DNA of 64,000 bases, taken from contig DUMB01000085.1 in the NCBI GenBank assembly GCA_012840085.1, positions 62,001 through 126,000 of the forward strand, in the 5' to 3' direction. The notes under the pieces are model-generated. The model was not told where the DNA came from, did not search any database, and saw only the letters and a program-made list of their open reading frames with translations. The position numbers and the translations under genes were made by a program. Shown here one piece after another: positions 1 to 9,096 of the stretch (position 1 is the stretch's first letter; every line of letters begins with the position of its first letter). The DNA comes from Clostridiaceae bacterium. Its GTDB lineage: Bacteria; Bacillota; Clostridia; Acetivibrionales; DUMB01.

Positions 1-1
1 C

Positions 2-1174
2 TGGATTTCACTTGACGGTTCCACAGGTAATGTATATGGTGAACAGCTTCCTACTACAGAGCCTGACGTAACAGGAGATTTTGCTACTCTGATGGAATGG
101 GCAGATGAAATAAGAAAACTGAGAGTAAGAACAAATGCAGATACGCCAAGAGACGCTGCTGTAGCAGTGAAGTTTGGTGCCGAGGGTATTGGACTTTGCC
201 GTACAGAGCATATGTTCTTTGATGCTGACAGAATTCCTGCCATGAGAGAAATGATAGTGGCAAGAACTGAGGAACAGAGAAGAAAGGCTCTTGATAAACT
301 CCTTCCAATGCAGAGAGCTGACTTCGAAGGATTGTTTACAGAGATGAAGGGACATCCTGTTACAATCAGATTGCTTGATCCTCCGCTTCACGAGTTCCTG
401 CCACAGGAAGATGAAGATATTGAAGCTCTTGCAAAAGAGATGGGAATTGCATTTGAAGAACTAAAGGCTATAGTCAAGGATTTACATGAATTTAATCCTA
501 TGATGGGCCACAGAGGCTGCCGTCTTGCAGTTACCTATCCTGAAATTGCAGAAATGCAGACAAGAGCAATCATTGAAGCTGCTATTAACGTAAATAAGAA
601 AGGTATGAACGTAACTCCTGAGATAATGATTCCTCTTGTAGGAGAAGTTAAGGAATTAAAGTATGTTAAAGACGTTGTAGTAAAGACAGCTAATGAAGTC
701 ATTGCTCAATCAGGAATTAAACTTGAATACAAGGTTGGTACAATGATTGAAATACCAAGGGCTGCAATTACTGCTGATGAGATTGCCAAGGAAGCCGAAT
801 TCTTCTCATTTGGTACCAACGACCTAACACAGATGACTTTCGGTTTCAGCCGTGACGATGCAGGAAAATTCCTGGAAGAATACTACAATAAGAAGATATA
901 TGAATTTGACCCGTTTGCAAAACTTGACCAGAAAGGTGTCGGCAAGTTAGTAGAAATTGCAACAAAACTGGGTAGGGAGACAAGACCGGATATCAAGCTT
1001 GGTATTTGCGGAGAACATGGTGGAGATCCTTCATCAATCGAATTCTGCCACAAGATGGGCTTGAACTATGTATCCTGCTCACCTTACCGCGTACCTATAG
1101 CAAGACTTGCAGCTGCTCAGGCCGCTGTAATAAACAAATCAGGCGACGATGCAAATTCAGTTGGTCAAAGATAA
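2..1174 (+). CDS. ppdK: pyruvate, phosphate dikinase, C-terminal part (5' end outside window)
   Basis: This is the C-terminal 390 residues of PPDK, which interconverts ATP + phosphate + pyruvate with AMP + PPi + PEP in the cytoplasm and serves glycolysis in many anaerobic clostridia. The frame is open from base 2; the first residues (ISLDGSTG) belong to the end of the phosphohistidine domain, and the rest is the PEP/pyruvate-binding TIM barrel. Visible family motifs are [27 protein letters not shown] and the catalytic-Cys motif GICGEHGG near the C terminus. These favour PPDK over PEP synthase or PTS enzyme I. A strong hairpin terminator about 100 bp downstream separates it from the trp operon. 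The start lies outside the window. Confidence 0.95.
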   Translation, partial: WISLDGSTGNVYGEQLPTTEPDVTGDFATLMEWADEIRKLRVRTNADTPRDAAVAVKFGAEGIGLCRTEHMFFDADRIPAMREMIVARTEEQRRKALDKLLPMQRADFEGLFTEMKGHPVTIRLLDPPLHEFLPQEDEDIEALAKEMGIAFEELKAIVKDLHEFNPMMGHRGCRLAVTYPEIAEMQTRAIIEAAINVNKKGMNVTPEIMIPLVGEVKELKYVKDVVVKTANEVIAQSGIKLEYKVGTMIEIPRAAITADEIAKEAEFFSFGTNDLTQMTFGFSRDDAGKFLEEYYNKKIYEFDPFAKLDQKGVGKLVEIATKLGRETRPDIKLGICGEHGGDPSSIEFCHKMGLNYVSCSPYRVPIARLAAAQAAVINKSGDDANSVGQR

Positions 1175-1276
1175 AAAATCTTGTGCATCTTGTGCATTAA
1201 GTGTACAAAAGATTTTGTGTACTAATTGTACCAATGGTTTGAGAGGATTTTACGAGAATTGAATTAGTACAAAATA

Positions 1277-1325
1277 ATTAGGGTATTGTCCTTAGTGATT
1301 TTAAGGTTCAGTACCCTAATTTTTT
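1277..1325 (+). terminator. intrinsic terminator after ppdK
   Basis: A perfect 9-bp stem (ATTAGGGTA at 1277-1285 with TACCCTAAT at 1312-1320), an inner CCTTA/TAAGG stem, and a run of T from 1319. It lies about 100 bp after the ppdK stop and just before the trp promoter. Confidence 0.85.
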
Positions 1326-1369
1326 ATTAATGTCTCGCATAAAAATATAAAAAACTATTAAAAGTTTGT

Positions 1370-1398
1370 TTGACAAGGGAAATAAGTTGTGTTATAAT
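1370..1398 (+). promoter_or_regulatory. sigma-A promoter of the trp operon
   Basis: TTGACA at 1370-1375, a 17-bp spacer and TATAAT at 1393-1398: a consensus housekeeping promoter. Transcription should begin near 1405, giving a leader of about 615 nt before trpE that includes the T-box. Confidence 0.85.
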
Positions 1399-1404
1399 CT
1401 ACCA

Positions 1405-1599
1405 AAATAGTTTTAATTTGTTTAGGCTGATTGGTAATTTCACTGGTTGTGCTGGAAAAGATTGTTCTTGTAATTGTAATTAAGATTATTTCTTTAATGA
1501 TTGTCCTTGGAATGTGGAAAAGACTATTAAAAAAATAGCACAACTAAAAATAGACTGGCATAATTATATAAACAAATAAACTTGCATAATTATAATTAA
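1405..1599 (+). other. upstream part of the trp leader, no gene recognised
   Basis: About 195 nt of AT-rich leader between the expected transcription start and the T-box. No recognised RNA family or convincing gene was seen. Two short frames contain Trp codons followed by Lys-Arg-Leu (around 1441-1470 and 1497-1538), but neither has a Shine-Dalgarno sequence. See findings. Confidence 0.4.
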
Positions 1600-1876
1600 A
1601 AATTGTGTTAAACCGATGAGCAAGAGGAGTAAGAATAATTATTTGTATACAGAGAGCTGCCGTTGGTGCGAGTGCAGTTACAAAGGTTATTCCGAATGGA
1701 CTTGCGAGGGAAGCCCGAAATCGAAAGAGAGTAGGCGCTTACGGGGGGCCGGCCCGTTATAAGGAGGATGCATATGATGGTATGCAAAAATGAGTGGGCG
1801 TAGAAATACGCCAATTTGGGTGGCACCGCAGAAGTGTAAGCTTTTGTCCCTGTTATGGGAACAAAAGCTTTTTTTA
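1600..1876 (+). promoter_or_regulatory. tryptophan T-box leader with terminator
   Basis: T-box riboswitch, in which uncharged tRNA binds the leader RNA and prevents termination. The family landmarks are in order: GATGA and AGGAGTAAGAA (stem I, 1615-1634), AGAGAGCTGCC with GTTGGTGCGAG (1650-1673), the specifier loop CGAATGGAC with UGG at 1697-1699, and the T-box proper GGGTGGCACCGC at 1818-1829. The terminator is the stem at 1838-1850 / 1857-1870 (AAGCTTTTGTCCC paired with GGGAACAAAAGCTT, one bulged A), followed by seven T. The UGG specifier and downstream trpE make tRNA-Trp the expected ligand. Confidence 0.93.
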
Positions 1877-2019
1877 TTACCAATAAATCCTTTTTGATGT
1901 ACTGCAGTACTAGTGAAATAAAAACTTTATATGGAATTAATAAAAAATTTTACCTGGAAGAAGAAATCTTGAAGAAGCAATTTTATTATCTTAGCTTTTA
2001 GGAAAACGAGGTGATTGAT

Positions 2020-3480
2020 ATGGTAACTCCTGACTATAACAAAATTGAGCAATTGGCAAAAGAGTTCAGCATTGTTCCCATCTGCAGGGAAATCTATGCA
2101 GACGTTACGACTCCAATTGCACTGCTTAGAAAGATTTCCCGGATAAGCAACAGGTATTATCTTCTCGAAAGTGTTGAAGGCGGCGAAAAATGGGGCAGAT
2201 ACTCGTTTCTTGGTTTTGACCCGATTGCGCATATTGTGTGTAAAAACGGTGAAATGACCATCGAGGAAGATGGAAAGAAAGAAATTGTACATTCTTTAAA
2301 ACCATTTGAGCTATTAAGGGCTTATCTCTCGAAATATAAAGTACCAAGGCTTGAAGGCATGCCGCCATTTACAGGCGGACTGGTCGGATACTTCGCATAT
2401 GGCATGATTGGGTATGCAGAACCTGTTTTAAAGCTTAAAAGCAGCGAATTTAACGATTTTGACCTTATGTTGTTTGACAAGGTAATTGCTTATGACCACC
2501 TGAAACAAAAGATTAGTATTGTTGTAAACATGCGCACAGATAAAATCCCGGAGAACTATAACAAGGCAGTTGAAGATATTGAGGACATCGTCTGGATCAT
2601 TACAGAACAGGCCTTGCTACCTAAATGTAAGATAAAAAGCAAACCGGTATTTACTTGCAATGTATCGAAAGAAGAATACTGTGATATGGTTTTGAAAACA
2701 AAGGAATACATCAGAAACGGGGATATATTTCAGGCAGTAATCTCCAGACGCTTTGAAACGGAGTACAAAGACAGCCTTCTTAACGCCTACCGGGTATTGA
2801 GAACAACTAATCCGTCTCCCTATATGGTGTTTATGCAGAACGGAGATGTACAGCTGATCAGCGCTTCTCCGGAAACTCTGGTAAGATTGCAGAATGGCAT
2901 ACTTTCAACTTTTCCCATTGCAGGTTCAAGGCCCCGGGGCGGGAACAGGGATGAGGACGAGGCATTGGAAAGGGAATTGCTGGAAGATGAAAAGGAGCTG
3001 TCTGAACACAACATGCTGGTCGACCTGGCAAGAAACGACATCGGGAAAATATCAAAATACTCCAGCGTGCGTGTTGTGAATTACAAAAAGATACACCGTT
3101 ATTCAAAGATCATGCATATTACTTCCGAAGTAGAGGGGCATATCCGGGAAGGGAAAGACGCATTGGATGCTATAGAAGCACTGTTGCCGGCAGGTACTCT
3201 ATCCGGGGCACCCAAGATTCGCGCATGCGAGATTATTGAAGAGCTTGAAAAAGAACCGAGAGGAATATATGGCGGAGCCATTGGTTATATAGACTTTACA
3301 GGCAATATGGACACCTGCATTGCAATACGCATGGCGGTAAAGAAAGACAGCAAGGTGTATATTCAAGCCGGTGCAGGAATTGTTGCAGACAGTGTTCCCG
3401 AAAAGGAATATGAAGAATCCGGAAACAAGGCTAAAGCCATAATGGAGGCTATTATTGCGGCAAGTGAGGTGGATGGCTGA
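2020..3480 (+). CDS. trpE: anthranilate synthase component I
   Basis: TrpE converts chorismate to anthranilate using ammonia supplied by TrpG; it is the first committed step of Trp synthesis. The 486-residue length is normal. The N-terminal domain carries the Trp-feedback motif LLES (about residue 48), and the C-terminal half is the chorismate-binding domain, with TLSGAPK and AGAGIVADSVPEKEYEE near the end. The ATG at 2020 is preferred over an upstream in-frame GTG at 2011 because that GTG is itself part of the ribosome-binding site GAGGTGA (2008-2014). The gene overlaps trpG by one base, indicating translational coupling. The retained LLES motif suggests feedback inhibition by Trp in addition to T-box control. 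Confidence 0.96.
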   Translation: MVTPDYNKIEQLAKEFSIVPICREIYADVTTPIALLRKISRISNRYYLLESVEGGEKWGRYSFLGFDPIAHIVCKNGEMTIEEDGKKEIVHSLKPFELLRAYLSKYKVPRLEGMPPFTGGLVGYFAYGMIGYAEPVLKLKSSEFNDFDLMLFDKVIAYDHLKQKISIVVNMRTDKIPENYNKAVEDIEDIVWIITEQALLPKCKIKSKPVFTCNVSKEEYCDMVLKTKEYIRNGDIFQAVISRRFETEYKDSLLNAYRVLRTTNPSPYMVFMQNGDVQLISASPETLVRLQNGILSTFPIAGSRPRGGNRDEDEALERELLEDEKELSEHNMLVDLARNDIGKISKYSSVRVVNYKKIHRYSKIMHITSEVEGHIREGKDALDAIEALLPAGTLSGAPKIRACEIIEELEKEPRGIYGGAIGYIDFTGNMDTCIAIRMAVKKDSKVYIQAGAGIVADSVPEKEYEESGNKAKAIMEAIIAASEVDG

Positions 3481-4061
3481 TGATTTTATTAATAGATAAC
3501 TATGACAGCTTTTCTTATAATTTAGTGCAGCTTGCAGGAACGATTAACAGCGATATCCGGGTGATACGCAACGACGAGAAGACTTGCGAAGAAATAAAAG
3601 AAATGAACCCTTCCCATATTATTCTTTCGCCTGGCCCGGGCTTTCCGAAAAATGCCGGCATATGTGAAGAAATTATAGAACAGATGAAAGGCGAGGTTCC
3701 GATTCTTGGCATATGTCTTGGCCACCAGGCGATATGTGAGGTGTTTGGAGCTTCCATCACATTGGCAAACCGCATAATGCACGGTAAGCAAAGCAATATT
3801 CATATTGCCAATGGAAGCAGAATATTCAAAGGTTTGCCTCCTATCATACAAGCAGCAAGATATCACTCCCTTATTGCGCAAAGGTCAACTCTTCCGGATG
3901 AGCTTCTGGTAATTGCGGAAGATGACGAAGGGGAAGTCATGGGAGTGAAGCACAGGAATTATGAGATATACGGCCTTCAATTCCATCCGGAATCCATACT
4001 TACACCACAGGGCTCTGTAATAATGAAAAATTTTTTGGGAACAGGTGGTGAAGTGAAATGA
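3480..4061 (+). CDS. trpG: anthranilate synthase component II (glutamine amidotransferase)
   Basis: Class I glutamine amidotransferase of 193 residues that gives ammonia to TrpE. The catalytic triad is visible: Cys79 in GICLGHQAI, and His169 and Glu171 in QFHPES. The oxyanion strand motif SPGPGFP is at 50-56. It is a free-standing TrpG, not fused to TrpD as in enterobacteria. Its ATG starts on the last base of the trpE stop codon, and its stop overlaps the trpD start (ATGA). A PabA role shared with folate synthesis cannot be excluded, because no pabA is visible here. Confidence 0.95.
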   Translation: MILLIDNYDSFSYNLVQLAGTINSDIRVIRNDEKTCEEIKEMNPSHIILSPGPGFPKNAGICEEIIEQMKGEVPILGICLGHQAICEVFGASITLANRIMHGKQSNIHIANGSRIFKGLPPIIQAARYHSLIAQRSTLPDELLVIAEDDEGEVMGVKHRNYEIYGLQFHPESILTPQGSVIMKNFLGTGGEVK

Positions 4062-5065
4062 TAAAAGAGGCAATTCAAAGATTGTTGAACAGGGAAAACC
4101 TTTCTCTTGAAATGACTAAATCCGTTATGGACGAGATTATGAGCGGAAGCGCGACTAATGCACAGATAGCATCTTTTATTACGGCTATGAGAATGAAGGG
4201 AGAGACAATAGATGAAATCACGGCTTGTGCCATGATTATGAGAAAATACGGAACGAAGCTGAAGTATGATGGCGATGTTCTTGATATTGTCGGCACCGGA
4301 GGGGATCAGGCATATACATTCAACATATCTACCGTTTCTTCACTGGTAATTTCGGCGGCGGGTGTACCGGTGGCAAAGCATGGAAACAGGAGTGTGTCCA
4401 GTAAATGCGGAAGCGCCGATGTGCTCGAGGCACTGGGGGTAAAAATAGATATTCCGGTAACAAAAAGTGAAAAGATCTTAAAAGAAATAGGAATTTGCTT
4501 TATGTTTGCTCCCAACTACCATTCTTCCATGAAATATGCTGCCCCCGTAAGAAAAGAATTAGGAGTCCGTACAATTTTCAATATTTTAGGACCGCTTGCA
4601 AGTCCTGCGAATGCGAATTTTCAGTTGTTAGGTGTTTATGATGAAAATCTGGTTGAGCCTCTTGCCAGAGTGCTGTCCAACCTTGGCGTAAAGAAAGCCA
4701 TGGTAGTGCATGGGCATGACGGTCTGGATGAAATATCTCTAACCACTTCATCAACAGTTTGTGAAGTAAATGAGGGATATTTGAACAGCTTCTTTTTAGA
4801 TCCCCGCCAATTTGGTTTTGAATACTGCAAACCGGAAGATTTAATCGGTGGCGGTCCTCAAGAGAATGCCGAGATTGCCATAAGTATATTGAGCGGCGAA
4901 AAAGGTCCTAAAAGAGATATTGTACTGCTGAACTCTGCAGTCTGCCTGTATATGTTTTATAACAACATTACTTTGAGGGAATGCGTGAAGATGGCGGCAG
5001 ACATTATTGACAGCGGAAGAGCTATAGAACAGCTGAACAGGTTTGTTAAGCTGTCTAATGAATAA
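4058..5065 (+). CDS. trpD: anthranilate phosphoribosyltransferase
   Basis: TrpD transfers the phosphoribosyl group of PRPP to anthranilate, the second step of the pathway. The 335-residue protein has an N-terminal helical domain, the PRPP-binding loop GTGGD at 79-83, and the long conserved stretch KHGNRSVSSKCGSAD at 107-121, both typical of the family. The ATG overlaps the trpG stop by four bases (ATGA), so translation is probably coupled. The length and motifs are fully normal. Confidence 0.96.
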   Translation: MIKEAIQRLLNRENLSLEMTKSVMDEIMSGSATNAQIASFITAMRMKGETIDEITACAMIMRKYGTKLKYDGDVLDIVGTGGDQAYTFNISTVSSLVISAAGVPVAKHGNRSVSSKCGSADVLEALGVKIDIPVTKSEKILKEIGICFMFAPNYHSSMKYAAPVRKELGVRTIFNILGPLASPANANFQLLGVYDENLVEPLARVLSNLGVKKAMVVHGHDGLDEISLTTSSTVCEVNEGYLNSFFLDPRQFGFEYCKPEDLIGGGPQENAEIAISILSGEKGPKRDIVLLNSAVCLYMFYNNITLRECVKMAADIIDSGRAIEQLNRFVKLSNE

Positions 5066-5092
5066 GATTGAGCAAAAGGCAGGTGGGTGGAT

Positions 5093-5890
5093 ATGATTCT
5101 TGAGAAAATTGCCCAATCTACCAGAATGCGTGTAGAATCTGCAAAAAGAAAAATGTCCTTTGAGGATTTGAAGTCTAAGATTTTTTGTAACGGCACGGTA
5201 AAAAAGTTTCAAAAGCGTGATGATTTTGCCTTTGAGAGAACGTTAAAAAGTGAAGGAATTTCCTTCATATGTGAAGTGAAGAAGGCCTCGCCGTCCAAAG
5301 GAATAATATCGCCGGATTTTCCCTATCTGGAGATTGCCGTTCAGTATGAGAAAGCGGGAGCTAACGCCATTTCAGTATTAACAGAACCGGAGTTCTTTAA
5401 AGGAAATGATATTTATCTTGAAGGAATCAGCGAAAAGGTAAGAATACCTGTACTCAGGAAGGACTTTATTGTTGATGAATATCAGATTTATGAATCAAAG
5501 CTGATAGGAGCCGATGCTGTATTGCTTATCTGTGCCCTGCTTGATACCGCTACTTTGAAAAAATATATTGAAATATGCGATGAACTCGGACTTTCCGCCC
5601 TTGTAGAAGCCCATACAGAAGAAGAAGTTGCTTCCGCGATTGAGGCGGGAGCAAGAGTAATTGGTGTGAACAACCGAAATCTCAAGACCTTTGAGGTTGA
5701 TATCCAAAACTGCATTGCTTTAAGGAGACTGGTTCCTGAAGATATCATATATGTTGCAGAAAGCGGCATTCAAACACGGAATGACATAATACTCCTTGAA
5801 AAAGCCGGCGTTGATGCGGTTTTGGTTGGAGAAACACTGATGAGAAGTACTGACAAACAAGCTATGTTGTCATACCTGAGAGGAAGTTAA
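5093..5890 (+). CDS. trpC: indole-3-glycerol-phosphate synthase
   Basis: TrpC closes the indole ring, converting carboxyphenylamino-deoxyribulose phosphate to indole-3-glycerol phosphate. It is a 265-residue TIM barrel with the family signature CEVKKASPSKG at 60-70, VLRKDFIVDEYQI further on, and VGVNNRNL / VAESGI / VGETLM at the phosphate-binding end. The ATG at 5093, six bases after AGGTGG, is preferred over the in-frame GTG at 5087, which follows that site directly. It is followed by an unusual 160-bp gap made of degenerate 27-nt repeats before trpF. Confidence 0.95.
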   Translation: MILEKIAQSTRMRVESAKRKMSFEDLKSKIFCNGTVKKFQKRDDFAFERTLKSEGISFICEVKKASPSKGIISPDFPYLEIAVQYEKAGANAISVLTEPEFFKGNDIYLEGISEKVRIPVLRKDFIVDEYQIYESKLIGADAVLLICALLDTATLKKYIEICDELGLSALVEAHTEEEVASAIEAGARVIGVNNRNLKTFEVDIQNCIALRRLVPEDIIYVAESGIQTRNDIILLEKAGVDAVLVGETLMRSTDKQAMLSYLRGS

Positions 5891-6051
5891 GATGAATTAT
5901 ATCTGACAAGGGCAATGATGAGCCGATCATGAATGGAGACAGTGATAAGCCATACCTGGGAGGCTGCAAAGATGAGCTAAACCAGAGAGAACGCAATGAT
6001 GAGCCATGTTTGATAAGTTGGGAAGATTAGCCATGCTTGAGAGGTGGTTAA
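5891..6051 (+). repeat. six degenerate 27-nt tandem repeats between trpC and trpF
   Basis: Units begin at 5891 (26 nt), 5917, 5944, 5971, 5998 and 6025, each of the last five exactly 27 nt long and opening with GATGAGCC or a close variant. Sequence within units is diverged but the spacing is exact. The last unit contains AGAGGTGG, which serves as the ribosome-binding site of trpF. One frame across units 2-5 is open (nine-residue peptides beginning Asp-Glu/Lys-Pro/Leu) but has no credible start and meets a stop in unit 6. Confidence 0.8.
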
Positions 6052-6052
6052 G

Positions 6053-6676
6053 GTGACTAAGATCAAAATATGCGGTTTAACAAAAGAACAGGATATAGAT
6101 ACTGTAAATGTTGCCTTTCCGGATTACATCGGTTTTGTTTTCGCTAAAAGTAAAAGACAGATTGACCAGAAAAAGGCAAAAGCGCTGAAAGACCGTTTGA
6201 ATCCTTCTATTAAAGCAGTAGGGGTGTTTGTCAATGAAGAAATTGAAAAAATTATTGAGCTTTGCAACCGGCAAGTGATTGATATGATTCAGCTCCACGG
6301 TGATGAAAGTGAAGATTATATAAAGAGACTGAAAAATTATGTTTCAAATAAAATTATCAAAGCAGTCAGGGTTAAAGACCTGAATGATATAAAAAGAGCG
6401 TTGGAATTTCCCAGCGACTACTTGCTGTTAGATGCATATCATGAAAAAGAATACGGGGGTACCGGAAAAACCTTTGACTGGTCTGTGATTCCCCATATAA
6501 ACAAACCCTTTTTTCTGGCAGGTGGCATTAATTCAGGCAATATAGTGAATGCAATTGAGCGCCACAAGCCCTACTGCATTGACATAAGCAGCGGGGTGGA
6601 GACGGACGGATACAAAGATCCAAAGAAGATAATGGATATTGTGGCCCAGGTCAGAGGCCTTAATAAATCAATATAG
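6053..6676 (+). CDS. trpF: phosphoribosylanthranilate isomerase
   Basis: TrpF catalyses the Amadori rearrangement between the TrpD and TrpC steps. The 207-residue TIM barrel starts with the hallmark KIKICGLT, giving the catalytic Cys at residue 7; the catalytic Asp lies in LLLDAYHEKEYGGTGKTFDW, and the phosphate site is FLAGGINSGN. The GTG at 6053 is chosen because AGGTGG ends five bases upstream and the N terminus then matches the family; an in-frame GTG at 6044 lies inside that ribosome-binding site. The gene is separate from trpC, not fused. Confidence 0.94.
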   Translation: MTKIKICGLTKEQDIDTVNVAFPDYIGFVFAKSKRQIDQKKAKALKDRLNPSIKAVGVFVNEEIEKIIELCNRQVIDMIQLHGDESEDYIKRLKNYVSNKIIKAVRVKDLNDIKRALEFPSDYLLLDAYHEKEYGGTGKTFDWSVIPHINKPFFLAGGINSGNIVNAIERHKPYCIDISSGVETDGYKDPKKIMDIVAQVRGLNKSI

Positions 6677-6804
6677 AAAGACAACAATCGTTTATAGCTA
6701 GGCAAACAATTATTTTAAGTCGGTATGGTTGAGGCAAGTCAATTTATTTAACACATGTAAAGTCTAAAGTATGCAAGATTTAAAGAATTCAAGGAGGATG
6801 CAGT

Positions 6805-7833
6805 ATGGGTTTCATTTATATGAAAAAACTTATATCCCATGATGAGTTGAAAAGTGCTTATCCATTGCCTGAAAAGTATGCTCTTGTAAAAAAAGAAAGA
6901 GATAAACAGATAAAAGATGTCCTGGCTGGAGCATCCGACAAGTTTCTCGTCATTATAGGACCCTGTTCGGCAGATAACGAAGACGCTGTCTGCGATTATG
7001 TCTCCAGGCTTGCCAGGGTTCAGGAAAAAGTAGCGGACAGGATTGTTATAATTCCAAGAATATTTACCAACAAGCCAAGAACCACAGGAGAGGGGTATAA
7101 AGGGATTGCACATCAGCCTGACCCGGAAGGGGAGCCCGATTTGCAGGAAGGGCTGATAGCAATGAGAAAAATGCATCTGAGGTCTATAACCGAAACAGGA
7201 CTAACTGCTGCTGATGAAATGCTTTACCTTGAAAACTGGCCGTATGTGGAAGACCTTCTGTCATATGTGGTTGTAGGCGCCAGGTCTGTAGAAAATCAGC
7301 CGTATAGATTTGCAATCAGCGGAATGGATTGTCCTGCCGGAATGAAGAATCCGACCAGCGGAGATTTCTCTGTTATGCTGAACTCCTGTTCCGCTGCACA
7401 AGTCAGCCATACATTCCTCTACCGGGGTTATGAAGTACGCACTACAGGCAATCCGCTTGTCCATTGCATTTTAAGGGGGGCAATAAACAAGCATGGGCAA
7501 TATGTGCCGAATTATCACTATGAGGATTTAGTGCGGCTCCTTGATATGTATAAAAAACGCAAATTGGCAAATCCTGCAGTAATTGTCGATGCCAATCATG
7601 CCAATTCCAATAAATTGTATTACGAGCAGCCAAGAATTGTGAGAGAAGTCCTTTATAGCCGTTCTGCCAACCGTGATATAGCACAATTGGTCAAGGGCGT
7701 CATGATAGAAAGCTATATAGAGCCGGGCAGCCAGAATATCCATGAACGGGTTTACGGCAAATCTATTACCGATGCCTGTCTGGGTTGGAAGGAATCTGAA
7801 AGATTGATTTATACAATTGCAGAACATGTTTGA
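6805..7833 (+). CDS. aroF: 3-deoxy-7-phosphoheptulonate (DAHP) synthase, AroF/AroG type
   Basis: Condenses PEP and erythrose-4-phosphate, the entry reaction of the shikimate pathway. The 342-residue protein is of the type I-alpha (AroG/AroF/AroH) class: IIGPCSADN near residue 50, PRIFTNKPRTTG, GARSVENQPYR, VDANHANSNK and the C-terminal IESYIEPGSQ. The usual SGMD...GMKNPTSG core is present. A strong AAGGAGG site lies seven bases before the ATG. It sits between trpF and trpB, so it should be co-transcribed and placed under the Trp T-box. Which aromatic amino acid inhibits it cannot be read from the sequence. The 128-bp gap after trpF shows no promoter of its own that I trust. Confidence 0.93.
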   Translation: MGFIYMKKLISHDELKSAYPLPEKYALVKKERDKQIKDVLAGASDKFLVIIGPCSADNEDAVCDYVSRLARVQEKVADRIVIIPRIFTNKPRTTGEGYKGIAHQPDPEGEPDLQEGLIAMRKMHLRSITETGLTAADEMLYLENWPYVEDLLSYVVVGARSVENQPYRFAISGMDCPAGMKNPTSGDFSVMLNSCSAAQVSHTFLYRGYEVRTTGNPLVHCILRGAINKHGQYVPNYHYEDLVRLLDMYKKRKLANPAVIVDANHANSNKLYYEQPRIVREVLYSRSANRDIAQLVKGVMIESYIEPGSQNIHERVYGKSITDACLGWKESERLIYTIAEHV

Positions 7834-7842
7834 GATGGAAAC

Positions 7843-7890
7843 CAACATTATATTTGGTAATTCAACATTATATTTTGTCAATCAACATTA
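7843..7890 (+). repeat. 20-nt tandem repeat, 2.4 copies, between DAHP synthase gene and trpB
   Basis: Copies start at 7843, 7863 and 7883, each opening with CAACATTA; the first two are exactly 20 nt and nearly identical. The array fills the gap and ends next to the trpB ribosome-binding site. Confidence 0.8.
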
Positions 7891-7911
7891 CATGGAAGGA
7901 GGATGTCAAAC

Positions 7912-9096
7912 ATGTCAAAAGGAAGATTTGGGGAATATGGCGGTCAGTATATCCCTGAAACTCTGATGAATGCTGTTATCGAGCTTGAAGAGGCATACAA
8001 CCGCTTCAAGAATGATCCGGAATTCAAAGCGGAGCTAGACAATCTTTTGAGGAATTATGCAGGGCGGCCATCGCCGTTATACTATGCGAAAAAAATGACA
8101 CAAGACCTGGGTGGAGCAAGGATCTACCTCAAAAGAGAGGATCTCAACCATACAGGTTCTCATAAAATCAATAATGTTCTGGGGCAGGTGCTTCTTGCAA
8201 AATGCATGGGAAAGACCCGTGTGATTGCCGAGACAGGAGCAGGACAGCATGGTGTCGCAACTGCAACTGCCGCTGCACTTATGGGAATGGAATGTGAAAT
8301 ATTCATGGGAAAGGAGGATACCGACCGTCAGGCACTCAATGTTTTTCGAATGAAATTACTTGGTGCAAAAGTGCATGTGGTGACTAGCGGCACACAAACC
8401 CTGAAAGATGCGGTGAATGAAACCCTTCGCGAATGGAGCAGACGTGTCAGTGATACCCATTACGTGCTAGGTTCAGTAATGGGGCCACATCCCTTTCCTA
8501 CTATTGTCCGTGATTTTCAAAAAGTTATTGGGTGTGAGGTCAGAAAACAGTTACTTGAAGCAGAGGGCAGGCTTCCAGATGCATTGGTAGCTTGTGTTGG
8601 AGGTGGCAGTAATGCAATAGGCCTGTTTTATGATTTTATTGACGAACCAAATGTACGGCTTATTGGCTGTGAGGCGGCCGGTCATGGCATTCATACAAAA
8701 AAGAATGCTGCAACAATAACAACTGGAAGAGTAGGAATTTTCCATGGCATGAAGTCTTATTTCTGCCAGGATGAATATGGGCAAATTGCTCCGGTTTACT
8801 CTATTTCAGCAGGACTTGACTATCCGGGTGTAGGCCCCGAACATGCATACCTGCATGATATTGGCCGGGCGGAGTATGTGGCGGTTTCTGACGAAGAAGC
8901 CGTAGAAGCATTTGAATATTTGTCACGCATGGAAGGAATTATTCCGGCAATTGAAAGCGCTCATGCCGTTGCCTATGCCAAAAAACTTGCACCTGCTATG
9001 CGGCAGGATCAAATTTTAGTTATTGGGCTTTCAGGAAGAGGAGATAAGGATGTTGCTTCGATAGCACGCTACAGGGGGGTGGAAATCCATGAATAA
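7912..9096 (+). CDS. trpB: tryptophan synthase beta chain
   Basis: PLP enzyme that joins indole and serine to make Trp. The 394-residue protein shows [16 protein letters not shown] at the N terminus, the PLP lysine Lys85 in [22 protein letters not shown], and the phosphate-binding GGGSNA. It is the TrpB1 type that pairs with TrpA. AAGGAGG at 7896-7902 abuts an upstream ATG at 7903 but is nine bases from the ATG at 7912, so the latter is used. It overlaps trpA by eight bases, as expected for the alpha-beta complex partners. Confidence 0.96.
   Translation: MSKGRFGEYGGQYIPETLMNAVIELEEAYNRFKNDPEFKAELDNLLRNYAGRPSPLYYAKKMTQDLGGARIYLKREDLNHTGSHKINNVLGQVLLAKCMGKTRVIAETGAGQHGVATATAAALMGMECEIFMGKEDTDRQALNVFRMKLLGAKVHVVTSGTQTLKDAVNETLREWSRRVSDTHYVLGSVMGPHPFPTIVRDFQKVIGCEVRKQLLEAEGRLPDALVACVGGGSNAIGLFYDFIDEPNVRLIGCEAAGHGIHTKKNAATITTGRVGIFHGMKSYFCQDEYGQIAPVYSISAGLDYPGVGPEHAYLHDIGRAEYVAVSDEEAVEAFEYLSRMEGIIPAIESAHAVAYAKKLAPAMRQDQILVIGLSGRGDKDVASIARYRGVEIHE

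Noticed and set aside
1497..1538. 13-codon Trp-containing frame as a classical trp leader peptide
   Set aside because: No Shine-Dalgarno sequence and only one Trp codon; the T-box already explains Trp control. Kept as a low-interest finding only.
5891..6051. Possible CRISPR array
   Set aside because: The units are contiguous, diverged and without unique spacers; no cas gene is present. The same applies to the other tandem arrays.
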